From F1-60-MAGs104 sp964355975 (GTDB taxonomy: Bacteria > Planctomycetota > Phycisphaerae > Phycisphaerales > SM1A02), in NCBI GenBank assembly GCA_964355975.1, contig CAYHFW010000001.1, positions 62,001 to 126,000 of the forward strand: a stretch of 64,000 bases of DNA. The letters run 5' to 3'. The notes beneath the pieces were generated by a model. That model was not told the origin of the DNA and made no database searches. It saw nothing but the letters and a program-made list of their open reading frames with translations. A program made the position numbers and the translations under genes. Each line of letters opens with the position of its first letter. Within the stretch, counting starts at the first letter, position 1. Below are positions 16,857 through 25,653 of this stretch, piece after piece.

Positions 16857-18413
16857 ATGAAGATCAAGACTGACGAAATCGCATCTGTCATCCGCCAAGA
16901 AATTGAACAGTTCGGCAACACGCTTGAAATCAGCGATGTCGGACAGGTCGTCGAAGTCGGTGACGGCATCGCGCGCGTCTACGGACTTGGAAAGGCAATG
17001 GCTGGCGAGCTCGTTGAGTGCGAGTCTGAAGGCGGACGCATCATCGGACAGGTGATGAACCTCGAGTCAGACACCGTCGGCGTCGCGCTCTTTGGCGATG
17101 CAACGCGTGTGCGTGAGGGCGACACGGTGCGTTCGACAGGACGCCTGCTCGAAGTGCCAGTTGGACCGCAATTGCTCGGACGCGTTGTTGATCCGCTGGG
17201 AGTTCCACTCGACGGCGGCGCGCCACTGGGAACGACTGAAACAGGAAAGGTCGACATCGTCGCTCCTGGAATCTCAAAGCGTCAGCCTGTGAAAGAGCCA
17301 ATGCAGTTCGGCATCAAGGCTGTTGATGCGATGATTCCGGTGGGTCGTGGTCAGCGCGAACTCGTCATCGGCGATCGCAAGACTGGCAAGACCGCGGTCT
17401 GCCTCGATTGCATCATCAATCAGCGGCAGTATTGGGGAACCCCCGATGCGGTCGTGTGCATCTACGTCGCGGTTGGTCAGAAAGATTCGACCGTTGCGGG
17501 CGTTCTCGAGACGCTCAAGAAGCACGGCGCGATGGAGTACACAATCATTGTGAACGCAGGCGCATCGTCGTCCGCGCCAATGCAGTACATCGCGCCATAC
17601 TCAGGCTGCGCAATGGGCGAGTACTTCATGTGGAAGGGCAAAGATCCTATGTACGCCGGTCCAAAGCACGTGCTGTGCGTCTACGACGATTTGTCGAAGC
17701 AGGCCGTTGCGTACCGCGAGTTGTCGCTGTTGCTTCGCCGTCCACCAGGTCGCGAGGCATATCCCGGCGACGTTTTCTATCTGCATTCGCGTTTGCTTGA
17801 ACGGTCAACAAAACTCTCGAAAGAAAACGGTGGCGGATCGCTCACCGCGCTTCCCATCATCGAGACTCAAGAAGGCGACGTTTCGGCATACATCCCAACG
17901 AACGTGATCTCGATCACCGACGGACAGATTTATCTGCAACCTGAACTGTTCTCTGCAGGTGTGCGCCCCGCAATCAACGTCGGTATCTCGGTGAGCCGCG
18001 TGGGTGGATCTGCGCAGATCAAGGCGATGAAAGAAGTCGCAGGATCGCTGCGTCTCGATCTCGCTGCCTACCGCGAACTCGAAGCATTCGCGCAGCTCGG
18101 AACTGAACTCGATGCGGCCAGCAAGCGACAGCTCGATCGCGGCGCGCGCATGGTGCAGATTCTCAAGCAGGGTCAGTACACGCCGTTCGACACGATCGAT
18201 CAGTGCATCTCGATGTTCGCCGGATCGAAGGGCTTCCTCGATGATGTTGCCATCGACAAGGTCAACAAGTTCGAGGTCGACATGCTGAACTACTTCCAGG
18301 GTCCACAGAAGACTCTGCGCGATGAGTTGGTCAGCTCGAAGTCGTTCAAGGGCATCGAGGAGAAATTCCTCGCGGCACTGCGCACCTTCAAGCAATCGTG
18401 GAAGGCCTCGTGA
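16857..18413 (+). CDS. atpA: ATP synthase F1 subunit alpha
   Basis: 518 residues, normal for the family. It has an N-terminal beta-barrel, the P-loop GDRKTGKTA (172-180), the conserved NVGISVSRVGGSAQ region and the C-terminal helical bundle. An AGAGGA Shine-Dalgarno lies a few bases upstream. Alpha carries the non-catalytic nucleotide sites of F1. Unusually, the genes for gamma, beta and epsilon do not follow; an epimerase gene overlaps its stop codon instead. Confidence 0.96.
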   Translation: MKIKTDEIASVIRQEIEQFGNTLEISDVGQVVEVGDGIARVYGLGKAMAGELVECESEGGRIIGQVMNLESDTVGVALFGDATRVREGDTVRSTGRLLEVPVGPQLLGRVVDPLGVPLDGGAPLGTTETGKVDIVAPGISKRQPVKEPMQFGIKAVDAMIPVGRGQRELVIGDRKTGKTAVCLDCIINQRQYWGTPDAVVCIYVAVGQKDSTVAGVLETLKKHGAMEYTIIVNAGASSSAPMQYIAPYSGCAMGEYFMWKGKDPMYAGPKHVLCVYDDLSKQAVAYRELSLLLRRPPGREAYPGDVFYLHSRLLERSTKLSKENGGGSLTALPIIETQEGDVSAYIPTNVISITDGQIYLQPELFSAGVRPAINVGISVSRVGGSAQIKAMKEVAGSLRLDLAAYRELEAFAQLGTELDAASKRQLDRGARMVQILKQGQYTPFDTIDQCISMFAGSKGFLDDVAIDKVNKFEVDMLNYFQGPQKTLRDELVSSKSFKGIEEKFLAALRTFKQSWKAS

Positions 18414-19378
18414 CCCAGAGCTGGCTTGCCCAGCACCGCGCGTCGTATCTGAATTGCCCAGTGTGTGTGACGGGGGGCGCAGGGTTTATCGGTTCGCACA
18501 TTGTTGCGGCGCTTGATGAGCTCGGCGCGCACGTCACAGTAATCGACGACTTCTCGAACGGGCGCAGAGAAAATCTTGCGGGGCGATCGAACCGCGTGCG
18601 AGTGATTGAGGGAAGCATCCTCGACGCTGCGTCGATCGATGAGGCGACGCGTGGTGCGCGGATTGTCTTTCATCTCGCCGCACTCGGATCGGTGCCAGCG
18701 TCGCTTCTGACACCCGAGCGCTATCAACTCACCAATGCGACTGGAACGATGGTCGTCTTGAACGCAGCACGCGCGGCAGGAGTTGGGCGCGTTGTCTATT
18801 CGGCGTCGAGTTCGGCATACGGCGACACGCCGACGCTTCCGAAAATCGAAACGATGATTCCTGACCCGCGCTCTCCATATGCGGTGACGAAACTCGCAGG
18901 CGAGCACCTCTGCCGTGCATGGGCGATCTGCTACGGACTCTCAACGGTGAGTTTGCGTTACTTCAACATCTTTGGACCGCGCCAGCGCCCCGATTCGCAG
19001 TATGCCGCAGTCATTCCAAAGTTCGCAGCGGCGCTGCGGCAAGGACTCTCGCCGACGATTTTCGGAGACGGCGGACAGACTCGCGATTTCACGCATGTCG
19101 ACAATGCGGTGCATGCCAATCTGCTTGCGGGATCGTCGGCGCGCCCATTGCAAGGAGAGATGGTCAACATCGGTTGCGCCGACCAGTTCACACTGCTCGA
19201 ACTGCTCGATCAATTGAACGCAATCCTTGCGACAAAGATCTCGCCGACATTCGAGCCGACGCGCAAGGGTGATGTGCGCGATAGTCGCGCGGCAGTCGCG
19301 GCTGCCAAGGAACTCATCGGATACGAGCCCGTGATGCACTTCGCCGACGGATTGCGCGCGACATTGATGAGTCGGTAG
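18410..19378 (+). CDS. NAD-dependent sugar-nucleotide epimerase (UDP-glucose/GlcNAc 4-epimerase type)
   Basis: About 322 residues of the extended short-chain dehydrogenase family. It shows the NAD loop VTGGAGFIGSH, the acidic strand end VIDDFSNG, SASSSAYGD with the catalytic Ser region, and YAVTK holding the catalytic Tyr/Lys pair. RYFNIFGPRQ and FTHVDNAVHA are typical of GalE/WbpP-like enzymes. The GTG at 18410 overlaps the atpA stop as GTGA, suggesting coupled translation; GTG 18398 is an alternative start. Its place right after atpA looks like a join of unrelated functions. Substrate specificity is undetermined. Confidence 0.85.
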   Translation: MTQSWLAQHRASYLNCPVCVTGGAGFIGSHIVAALDELGAHVTVIDDFSNGRRENLAGRSNRVRVIEGSILDAASIDEATRGARIVFHLAALGSVPASLLTPERYQLTNATGTMVVLNAARAAGVGRVVYSASSSAYGDTPTLPKIETMIPDPRSPYAVTKLAGEHLCRAWAICYGLSTVSLRYFNIFGPRQRPDSQYAAVIPKFAAALRQGLSPTIFGDGGQTRDFTHVDNAVHANLLAGSSARPLQGEMVNIGCADQFTLLELLDQLNAILATKISPTFEPTRKGDVRDSRAAVAAAKELIGYEPVMHFADGLRATLMSR

Positions 19379-19466
19379 GTCAGGGCGGCGAGCACTCGTC
19401 AGCCAATCAAGCCCGCCCAGCGCGAGTGCGCAAGCGAACAACGATCAGGCAACAACACAGCGCGGG

Positions 19467-19562
19467 CGCGGCGGAAACCTTCACTCGGCGCTCAAACAGC
19501 CCTCGCCGAGCTGCGCAGACTTGCTCGCCTCGGGAACTCGCGCGAGCGAAGTTTCCGCCGCG
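19467..19562. repeat. Intergenic structured repeat, module B, copy 1
   Basis: A 96-bp element closed by a perfect 12-bp inverted repeat, CGCGGCGGAAAC / GTTTCCGCCGCG. Inside are two further stems: CTCGGCG/CGCCGAG (19484-19510) and GCTCGC/GCGAGC (19523-19547). A second 96-bp copy is at 38859-38954. The copies differ at a stem position by compensating changes. It lies between the 3' ends of the epimerase and cytosine deaminase genes. No coding role is seen. Confidence 0.75.
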
Positions 19563-19603
19563 TGGACGCAATCGAGCATGCGGCAGGGGCTCGCACCAAA
19601 TCT

Positions 19604-19654
19604 CGTTCTTTGGAAGGAATGACCCTCTTAATGATGCGTTCTTTCCAAAGAACG
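19604..19654. repeat. Intergenic palindromic repeat, module A, copy 1
   Basis: A 51-bp element with exact 12-bp inverted ends CGTTCTTTGGAA / TTCCAAAGAACG around a loop that contains GGAATGACCC and AATGATGCGTTC. It is nearly identical to 38755-38807. In this copy A follows B; at 38.8 kb A precedes B. It sits just before the 3' end of the leftward cytosine deaminase gene. Confidence 0.75.
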
Positions 19655-19692
19655 GCTGCAAGCGCGAGGACGCAAGCGAACGGCGCTGAAAC

Positions 19693-20154
19693 TCACTCGC
19701 CGATGTCTTCGGCCCACAAGTCTGGTTTCTCGCGCTTCATCCGCTCCATCAGAGCGATGCAGCGTGGATCATCGAGCACAGTGAGCGCAATGCCGCTCGC
19801 ACGCATCCAATCTTCGGCGCCGAGAAAAGTTTTGTTCTCGCCGATGATGACGCGCGGAATCTTGAACAGGATCGCCGTGCCAGAACACATCGGGCATGGA
19901 GAGAGCGTCGATACAAGCGTCAGCCGATGCCAGTCGCGGCGGCGTCCCGCCTTTCTGACGCAGTCAACCTCGGCGTGTGCCGTAGGGTCGCCAGATTGCA
20001 CGCGCTGATTGTGGCCGCGCGCGACGATTTCACCCGCTTCGTTCAGCAGCGACGATCCGATGGGGATGCCACCTTCGCGCCATCCCTTTTCGGCTTGTTC
20101 GATCGCCGCGGCGAGTCCCCGTTCGATGATCTCTGCGTGGATGGATGCGGTCAT
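19693..20154 (-). CDS. Cytosine deaminase, yeast FCY1-like
   Basis: 153 residues of the cytidine/deoxycytidylate deaminase fold. Zinc-site motifs are TAHAEVD (H60, E62 as proton shuttle) and SPCPMC (C87, C90). Further features match yeast cytosine deaminase closely: GRGHN-like ARGHNQR, FKIPRVIIGENKTF, and the C-terminal ending AEDIGE. Such enzymes convert cytosine to uracil in pyrimidine salvage. The start at 20154 overlaps the stop of the upstream giant gene by 4 bp (ATGA). A longer open frame upstream is only antisense-like Arg/Cys-rich translation. Confidence 0.88.
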   Translation of the reverse strand: MTASIHAEIIERGLAAAIEQAEKGWREGGIPIGSSLLNEAGEIVARGHNQRVQSGDPTAHAEVDCVRKAGRRRDWHRLTLVSTLSPCPMCSGTAILFKIPRVIIGENKTFLGAEDWMRASGIALTVLDDPRCIALMERMKREKPDLWAEDIGE

Positions 20155-23100
20155 GCGCGAACCGATGCCTTTCGTGTTGAGTTTGTGCGTGGCGCGGCAG
20201 GCGCGGGACGCGACCGAGTCGGGGTGCGAGGGGCGCGCTGCATGCGCAGTGCGGCTGGTTCGCGCAGTGTGTTGAGCACACCTGCGGCGAGAAGTGCAAC
20301 AACCGCGGTGACGAGTGCAAGTGGAAGTTCGCTCAACGCCGCAAGTGCACCGGCCTCGGCCGTGCGAAAGAAAAATGGCAGAGCTGCAAAGAACGAACTC
20401 ACCGCGAGCGTCACGGTGAAGAGCGCGGCGGAGTTCACGAGACGCGCGCGTCCGCAGAGGCTCGCTGTCAGCCACACGGTCGCTGAGAGTGCAAGCGAAA
20501 GAATCCCACAGACGAGTACTTGTGGCGCAAGTTGCTGCGATGGGTGTGCAAGCACCATCATGAGCGCAGCAGCGGCGGCACTGCCGCTTGTGCCGATGAC
20601 GACATTGCGCATCACATGTTCGCGCCGTGCGCGCGCGAAAGGACGGTCGATCGGCGCAACGAGTTCGCCCGCTTCATCGAGTTCGGGCTGCGCGCTCGCG
20701 CGAACGAGTCCTGCGAGTTGCGACATTCCCTTGAACGCCCATCCCACGAGCAATGCCCACACGCCCGCGCCTGCGCCCGCAATCGCGACGAGCGTTGGGA
20801 TGCCATCGCTCGTCGATCCGCTCTCGAGAAAGAATGCAGCGACAGCAATCAGCACAGGACACGCAGTCGCAATCGCGCAGAGCAAGAGTGTGTCTTGGTG
20901 GCGACAGCGCGATGCAATCAAAGATGGAAGCCAGAGTGCGAGGCCAAGAATCGGTCCGCATGCAAGAGTGATCGGCAGGCTGCGCGTTGCCGCTGCGAGC
21001 GCGAGGCATCCAAGCGCAACAGTGACTGCCCCCCATGCGGTTGTCCCACACGGATGAACAATTGGACGATGCGAAGAGTGATCAGCGGTGCGTTGCACTG
21101 TGACGAGTGGTTGCGGAAGGTCGAGGCCGCCGTCGGGGCGGGCTAGAAGCGGTGTGGGGGATGGAAATCGCGCGAATCGATCAGCGCCCATCGAGATCGC
21201 ACACCCCATGCAGATCGCGGCGTGGGCGACGAAGAGCCCGACGAGAAGTGATGAGCCGATCGCTGTCGCGAATACCAGCGTCAAGAGCAACGCGACTGCA
21301 ATCGCCGCGGCGAACCACAATTCAAAGTTCGCGAGCGAACGCAGTTGGCTCTCGGCGCGCCGTGAACGGCCGCGCACAAGATGCGAGGCAACGAGCGCTG
21401 GCACGAGCGGCACGAGTGCGGTCAATGCCATCACCCATGCAGCGTGAAAGCGCTCGTGTGCGACGAGTGCTGGAGCGTCATCATCGACCAAGTTCTGCAC
21501 GGCCACGGCGAGTCGTTCGCTCGAACAGGCGCATGCGAGTGAACTCATGGCGACCGCCGACCAGATTGATCCAAGCGCGATCCACACGCCGGGTGCGACC
21601 GCGAGCAAACCCAGCGAAAAACCCTGTGAAAAACCCTGCGGTGTTACTGCAGCGGCGACGAGCGCAACGATGATGGCGAGCGCGCTCCACGCAGCGAGTG
21701 GGGCATGTGGTCGAGTCGACGCAGTCACGCTCGCTGCGATGAGTGCGATCAGAGTGATCGACAAGAGTGCGCCGGCGGGCGAGAGGATGACAAGTGCGCC
21801 AGTCGCACTCTGCACAGTCGCGAGTGCAACAAGCGCGACGAGCGCGAGCACTGCTGTCAGAGTCGAGGCGATCTTCGCGCGCGCGGCAAAGCGCTCAACG
21901 ATGCGGTCGGCAGTCGTGGTCAGTGGGCGGCATTCGATGAGTTGTCGTGCATCGGGCCATGCGGCGTAGCACATCAACCACGGGGTGGTCGCGGCTCCGA
22001 GCGCAATCAGCACGCCGATCCACGGAGCGGCTGCGAATGCGAGAGTTGAGAGTGGCGCGAGTGCAATCATGGCGCTCGAGAGAATCACGATGCGCTTGGC
22101 AAGGATTGGCTCGCAGCGCATCGCGATCGCGTGCACGATCGCTGCGAGTGCTGGAGCGGCGAGCGTCCACGCCGAGATGCGCAGAAACGCACCGCGCATG
22201 TCGAGTTGTGCGAAGTCTGGAATTGCAGAGAGCGCGGCGGTGCACCCAACAGCCAACGCCGTGATGGCGATCACTCCTGCTGCCGGTGGAGCAGGTTCGA
22301 CCCGCTCAACTGCTGAGTGATCATCGATCCATGCTTGATCGATCGCGGCGGATCGATTGTCATGTTGCGCTGGTCTGGGAATCGCAACGGATGCAGTTGG
22401 CGGCGGATGCGCGCGGGGTGATTCGCTGGGAGAACTTGAATCGTCGTCGCCCGACGACGATGCGCTCTGTGCGCGTGGTTGCGAGACGCGTTCGCGCTGA
22501 CCGCCAGCGCGCGCTGTGCTGCTTGATGTGGCAACCTGGCGCGTCGCGTGTGGTCGCGCGAGCGCTGTGTCATCGGTGTCACCGCCGACCATTCGAAAGT
22601 TCATCGGCTGCGGTGCAGGACGGGCAGATTCGACGCGTGCGATCGGTGCGGATGGCGCTGAGTGCGCCTGCGCGACTGCCGCCGACTGAAGATGCGCTGC
22701 GATCATGGTGGCGGCATCCGCTGCTGCCTTTGCATCGGCGGCTGCCTTTGCGGCAGCTTCGCGTGGAAGCAGTGGCACTCCTGGCACCGTCCCGCCCGCA
22801 GCGATCAACTGTCTCGTCGATTCAACGACGAGTTGTTCGAGTACTTCGAGTTCAGCTCGCGACTGCGCGTAATCGACATCGAGTCGTTGCTTCGATCCGC
22901 TGAGTGCGATCATCGCTGCTTGCAACGAGCGCTCGCTCGTTGTGCGCGCATCGCGTTCAGCCTTCGCTGCGCGTTCGTTGGCGACCGCGATCTTGTCCTC
23001 AGCCGCAGCGCGGGCAGAGGCCTCGGCGGCAGCTCGCTTGGCGTGCGAGTCGCGGTCGCGCGTGACAGCAGTTCGCTGCTCTTCGATCGCCGCAATCTTC

Positions 23101-25445
23101 TGCGCTGAGGCGCGAGATTGGGCATGCGCTTCTGCGAGGGCTGTCGTGAGTTGCTCTTCGTGCGTTCGCACCATCTGCATGTCGCGGTTCGAGTCAGAGA
23201 GTTTGACTTCGAGATCAGTGATGCGGCGCCCAGTGTCGTCGGCCAGTTTCTCGTAACTCGCGAGCAGCTGTCGCGAACTCGCCTCGGCTTGGTCGCGCAA
23301 TTGCCGCTCGGCAGAGACCTGCTGTTCGCGTGACGTAACGCCAGCGAGTGCTGTTGCGAGTGCCGCTGCAACCTCGTCGCGCTCGCGGCTCGCAGCTGTG
23401 AGTGACGCGCGTGCCGCGTGCTCAGCGAGCGTGAGAACTTCGAGTTCATCCTGTGCCTGAACTACTTGGGATGCCTGCTCAGAGGCGAGTTGCTGGGCGC
23501 ATTCAAGGTCGCGCTGCACCAAAGTGACCTGCGCAAGAGCATCGTCTGCGCGGCGCAAGTGTGTCTCGCAATCGGCCCGCAGCGCCGCAAGTGCCGCGGC
23601 GAGTTTTCGGTTCTCAGTCTCACGCTCCTCGGAACGCAGAGATTCGCGAAAGATCAGTTCGTCGCGGGCGACGATGCGCGCACGCTCTTCGGCGAGCTCG
23701 CGTTCCATCGCGATTGAGCGCTGCGAAATCGTCGCACCATTCTCGCGTGCGCTCGCCAGATCTGCATGCAGCGTTGCAACCTCAGCGCGCGCACTGTCGC
23801 GATCAGACTCTGCCCCAGCAGTGCGCATTGCGTTCGATGCAACTTGCAATTGCACACTCTCGCGCTCACGCATGAGTTCGTCGATCTGCGCACCGAGCTG
23901 TGTGGCGTCTGCGCGCAGCGTGGCGATGACTTGATCGCGGGCATCGCGTTCATGGGCGAGCTCGCCCTGATCTGCGCGCGCACTCGAGAGCGCACTCTCA
24001 AGCGCAGCCGATCGCGCGGTCTGCTCAGACAGTGCGGCGCACGCAGCGGTGTACTCGGCGCGCAATCCATCCAAGTCGCGGCGCACGCGCACGAGATCTG
24101 TCTGCGTCGCGCCAACCGCAAGTCGAGTCGAGTCGCGCTCGGTGAGTGCGGCATCGCGGTCTGAAAGTGCCGTGTCACGCGCCTTCAACGCAGCATCGCG
24201 TTGCTCAGTTGTTCGTGTGACCCACGCACCCGCTTCGCTCTTGACGCGCTGGGCATCCTGTGCGATCGCCTCAGCAGACTCAGCGCGACTCGCCAGTGTC
24301 GCTGCAGCACTCTGCGATTCAGTGAGGGCCGCGCGCACTTGGGCAGATTCACTTGCGTGGTCGTTCGCCGAAAGTTTGAGGGCAGCGACACTTTTCTCGA
24401 GCGCTCGCCGCAAGTCATCGGCAACGCGCAGCGCATCTTGCGAGTGGCTGAGCGACGCAACGAGTTCGTCACGATCTTCGACCGCTGCGCTCAACTCTTG
24501 CTCTGCTGCTGCGCGTTCACGCACGGCAGATTCAAGAGCGACGACCAACTTTGGATCTGGTTGCTGCCGACGAAGTTCGGCAATTGTCTGCTGAAACGAC
24601 TCGTTTTTCTGCTGCAATGCATGGGCCGTCATCTCGAGCGACGCCACCGTGCGCTCGAGTTCATCCCGCTGCGACGCTTCACTCGCCAGTCGATCGCATC
24701 GCGCGCGCATTGCTGTGACTTCATCAGTCAATTCAGATGTGATCTGCGAATGCGCAACCTCTGCATCACGCAGGTCACGCGCCATCGCGTCATTCGCGCG
24801 CTGCAGCACAGCGTGAGCCTGCGCGTCGAGCGCTGTCTGGGCCTGTGCCGCATCGTTTGCTGTGGCGAGTGCATTCTGTGCACATTCAAGTTCGAGCCGC
24901 GCCTGCTCGAGGGCGCGCTGTGATTCTGCTGCCGCTGCTCGCAACTGCGCACTTTCGCGGGTCGCAGTGCTCAAGAGCGTCTGCGACGATTCGAATGCCG
25001 ATTGTGCTTCGGCGAGCGCATCCTGCTGCTGGCCGCTCTCTGCGCGCAGCGCGTCGCGCGCGCTCGCGAGCTCGTCAAAGGCGCGCTGCAATTGATCGGC
25101 GCGCTCCTGCGCGAGTGCGATGCGCGGGTCAGGAACAACAGCCACAGGAGCAACGACAGCCGCAACCGCAACTGGCGCGACCACCGCAGCAACTGGCGCG
25201 ACCACCGCGGCGCGTTTCGCAACGGCAGGCGCAGCGGCAACGCGCTTGCGAACAGGAAGGTCGGCGAGTGTCGCGGCACTTCGCCAGTTGGCATCCCCAG
25301 TTCTGGTGATCATGTCATCAGTGAAGAGATCATTCGCCATCGCCATCGCGCGAATCTGCTTCGGAAGAAGCGCGCGCAGCAGCGAACCATCGGCGCGGCG
25401 CAAGTCGTACGTCGTGACTGATGAGGAAACAGGTTTTGCGATCAT
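20151..25445 (-). CDS. Giant protein: GYF2-like N-terminus, long coiled coil, multi-span membrane C-terminus
   Basis: 1764 residues. Residues about 12-65 (YDLRRADGSLLRALL ... TRTGDANWRSAATLADL) resemble the small GYF_2/DUF4339 module often placed before membrane segments. An Ala/Val/Pro linker follows. A coiled coil of about 850 residues (Ala/Glu/Arg/Gln-rich, roughly 110-960) and a low-complexity Ala/Pro/Ser linker come next. About a dozen hydrophobic helices occupy residues 1110-1735, and the tail is basic. No enzymatic motif is seen. It overlaps the deaminase by 4 bp. The role is unknown; a membrane-attached scaffold is a guess. A palindrome covers its Shine-Dalgarno. Confidence 0.7.
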   Translation of the reverse strand: MIAKPVSSSVTTYDLRRADGSLLRALLPKQIRAMAMANDLFTDDMITRTGDANWRSAATLADLPVRKRVAAAPAVAKRAAVVAPVAAVVAPVAVAAVVAPVAVVPDPRIALAQERADQLQRAFDELASARDALRAESGQQQDALAEAQSAFESSQTLLSTATRESAQLRAAAAESQRALEQARLELECAQNALATANDAAQAQTALDAQAHAVLQRANDAMARDLRDAEVAHSQITSELTDEVTAMRARCDRLASEASQRDELERTVASLEMTAHALQQKNESFQQTIAELRRQQPDPKLVVALESAVRERAAAEQELSAAVEDRDELVASLSHSQDALRVADDLRRALEKSVAALKLSANDHASESAQVRAALTESQSAAATLASRAESAEAIAQDAQRVKSEAGAWVTRTTEQRDAALKARDTALSDRDAALTERDSTRLAVGATQTDLVRVRRDLDGLRAEYTAACAALSEQTARSAALESALSSARADQGELAHERDARDQVIATLRADATQLGAQIDELMRERESVQLQVASNAMRTAGAESDRDSARAEVATLHADLASARENGATISQRSIAMERELAEERARIVARDELIFRESLRSEERETENRKLAAALAALRADCETHLRRADDALAQVTLVQRDLECAQQLASEQASQVVQAQDELEVLTLAEHAARASLTAASRERDEVAAALATALAGVTSREQQVSAERQLRDQAEASSRQLLASYEKLADDTGRRITDLEVKLSDSNRDMQMVRTHEEQLTTALAEAHAQSRASAQKIAAIEEQRTAVTRDRDSHAKRAAAEASARAAAEDKIAVANERAAKAERDARTTSERSLQAAMIALSGSKQRLDVDYAQSRAELEVLEQLVVESTRQLIAAGGTVPGVPLLPREAAAKAAADAKAAADAATMIAAHLQSAAVAQAHSAPSAPIARVESARPAPQPMNFRMVGGDTDDTALARPHATRQVATSSSTARAGGQRERVSQPRAQSASSSGDDDSSSPSESPRAHPPPTASVAIPRPAQHDNRSAAIDQAWIDDHSAVERVEPAPPAAGVIAITALAVGCTAALSAIPDFAQLDMRGAFLRISAWTLAAPALAAIVHAIAMRCEPILAKRIVILSSAMIALAPLSTLAFAAAPWIGVLIALGAATTPWLMCYAAWPDARQLIECRPLTTTADRIVERFAARAKIASTLTAVLALVALVALATVQSATGALVILSPAGALLSITLIALIAASVTASTRPHAPLAAWSALAIIVALVAAAVTPQGFSQGFSLGLLAVAPGVWIALGSIWSAVAMSSLACACSSERLAVAVQNLVDDDAPALVAHERFHAAWVMALTALVPLVPALVASHLVRGRSRRAESQLRSLANFELWFAAAIAVALLLTLVFATAIGSSLLVGLFVAHAAICMGCAISMGADRFARFPSPTPLLARPDGGLDLPQPLVTVQRTADHSSHRPIVHPCGTTAWGAVTVALGCLALAAATRSLPITLACGPILGLALWLPSLIASRCRHQDTLLLCAIATACPVLIAVAAFFLESGSTSDGIPTLVAIAGAGAGVWALLVGWAFKGMSQLAGLVRASAQPELDEAGELVAPIDRPFARARREHVMRNVVIGTSGSAAAAALMMVLAHPSQQLAPQVLVCGILSLALSATVWLTASLCGRARLVNSAALFTVTLAVSSFFAALPFFFRTAEAGALAALSELPLALVTAVVALLAAGVLNTLREPAALRMQRAPRTPTRSRPAPAAPRTNSTRKASVRA

Positions 25446-25453
25446 CTTGGCAA

Positions 25454-25467
25454 CCTTCCTGGGAAGG
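25454..25467 (-). promoter_or_regulatory. Palindrome sequestering the ribosome-binding site of the giant gene
   Basis: On the minus strand the sequence CCTTCCCAGGAAGG lies eight bases before the ATG at 25445. The GGAAGG half is the likely Shine-Dalgarno and is the exact complement of the CCTTCC half, so a small hairpin (five pairs with a four-base loop) could mask it. This is suggestive only; such a short palindrome can arise by chance. Confidence 0.35.
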
Positions 25468-25653
25468 CGCGCTCAGCATTTCTCCACCAACCGTGAGTGC
25501 GGGAAATCCGTTTCGAGTCACTCACACCGAGCCGCGCCGACACCAACTTGTGACTGCGCGCATTACACCCGATTCAACAGAAATAACAAGTCAAATCGTG
25601 CGAAAACGAATGGCTGAACCGTCGGCCGAACAATCGACCATGCACTGCGCGAC

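Noticed and set aside
19693..20475. A longer cytosine deaminase starting at 20475
   Set aside because: The extra 107 residues are antisense-like Arg/Cys-rich sequence within the giant gene; the conserved protein begins at 20154.
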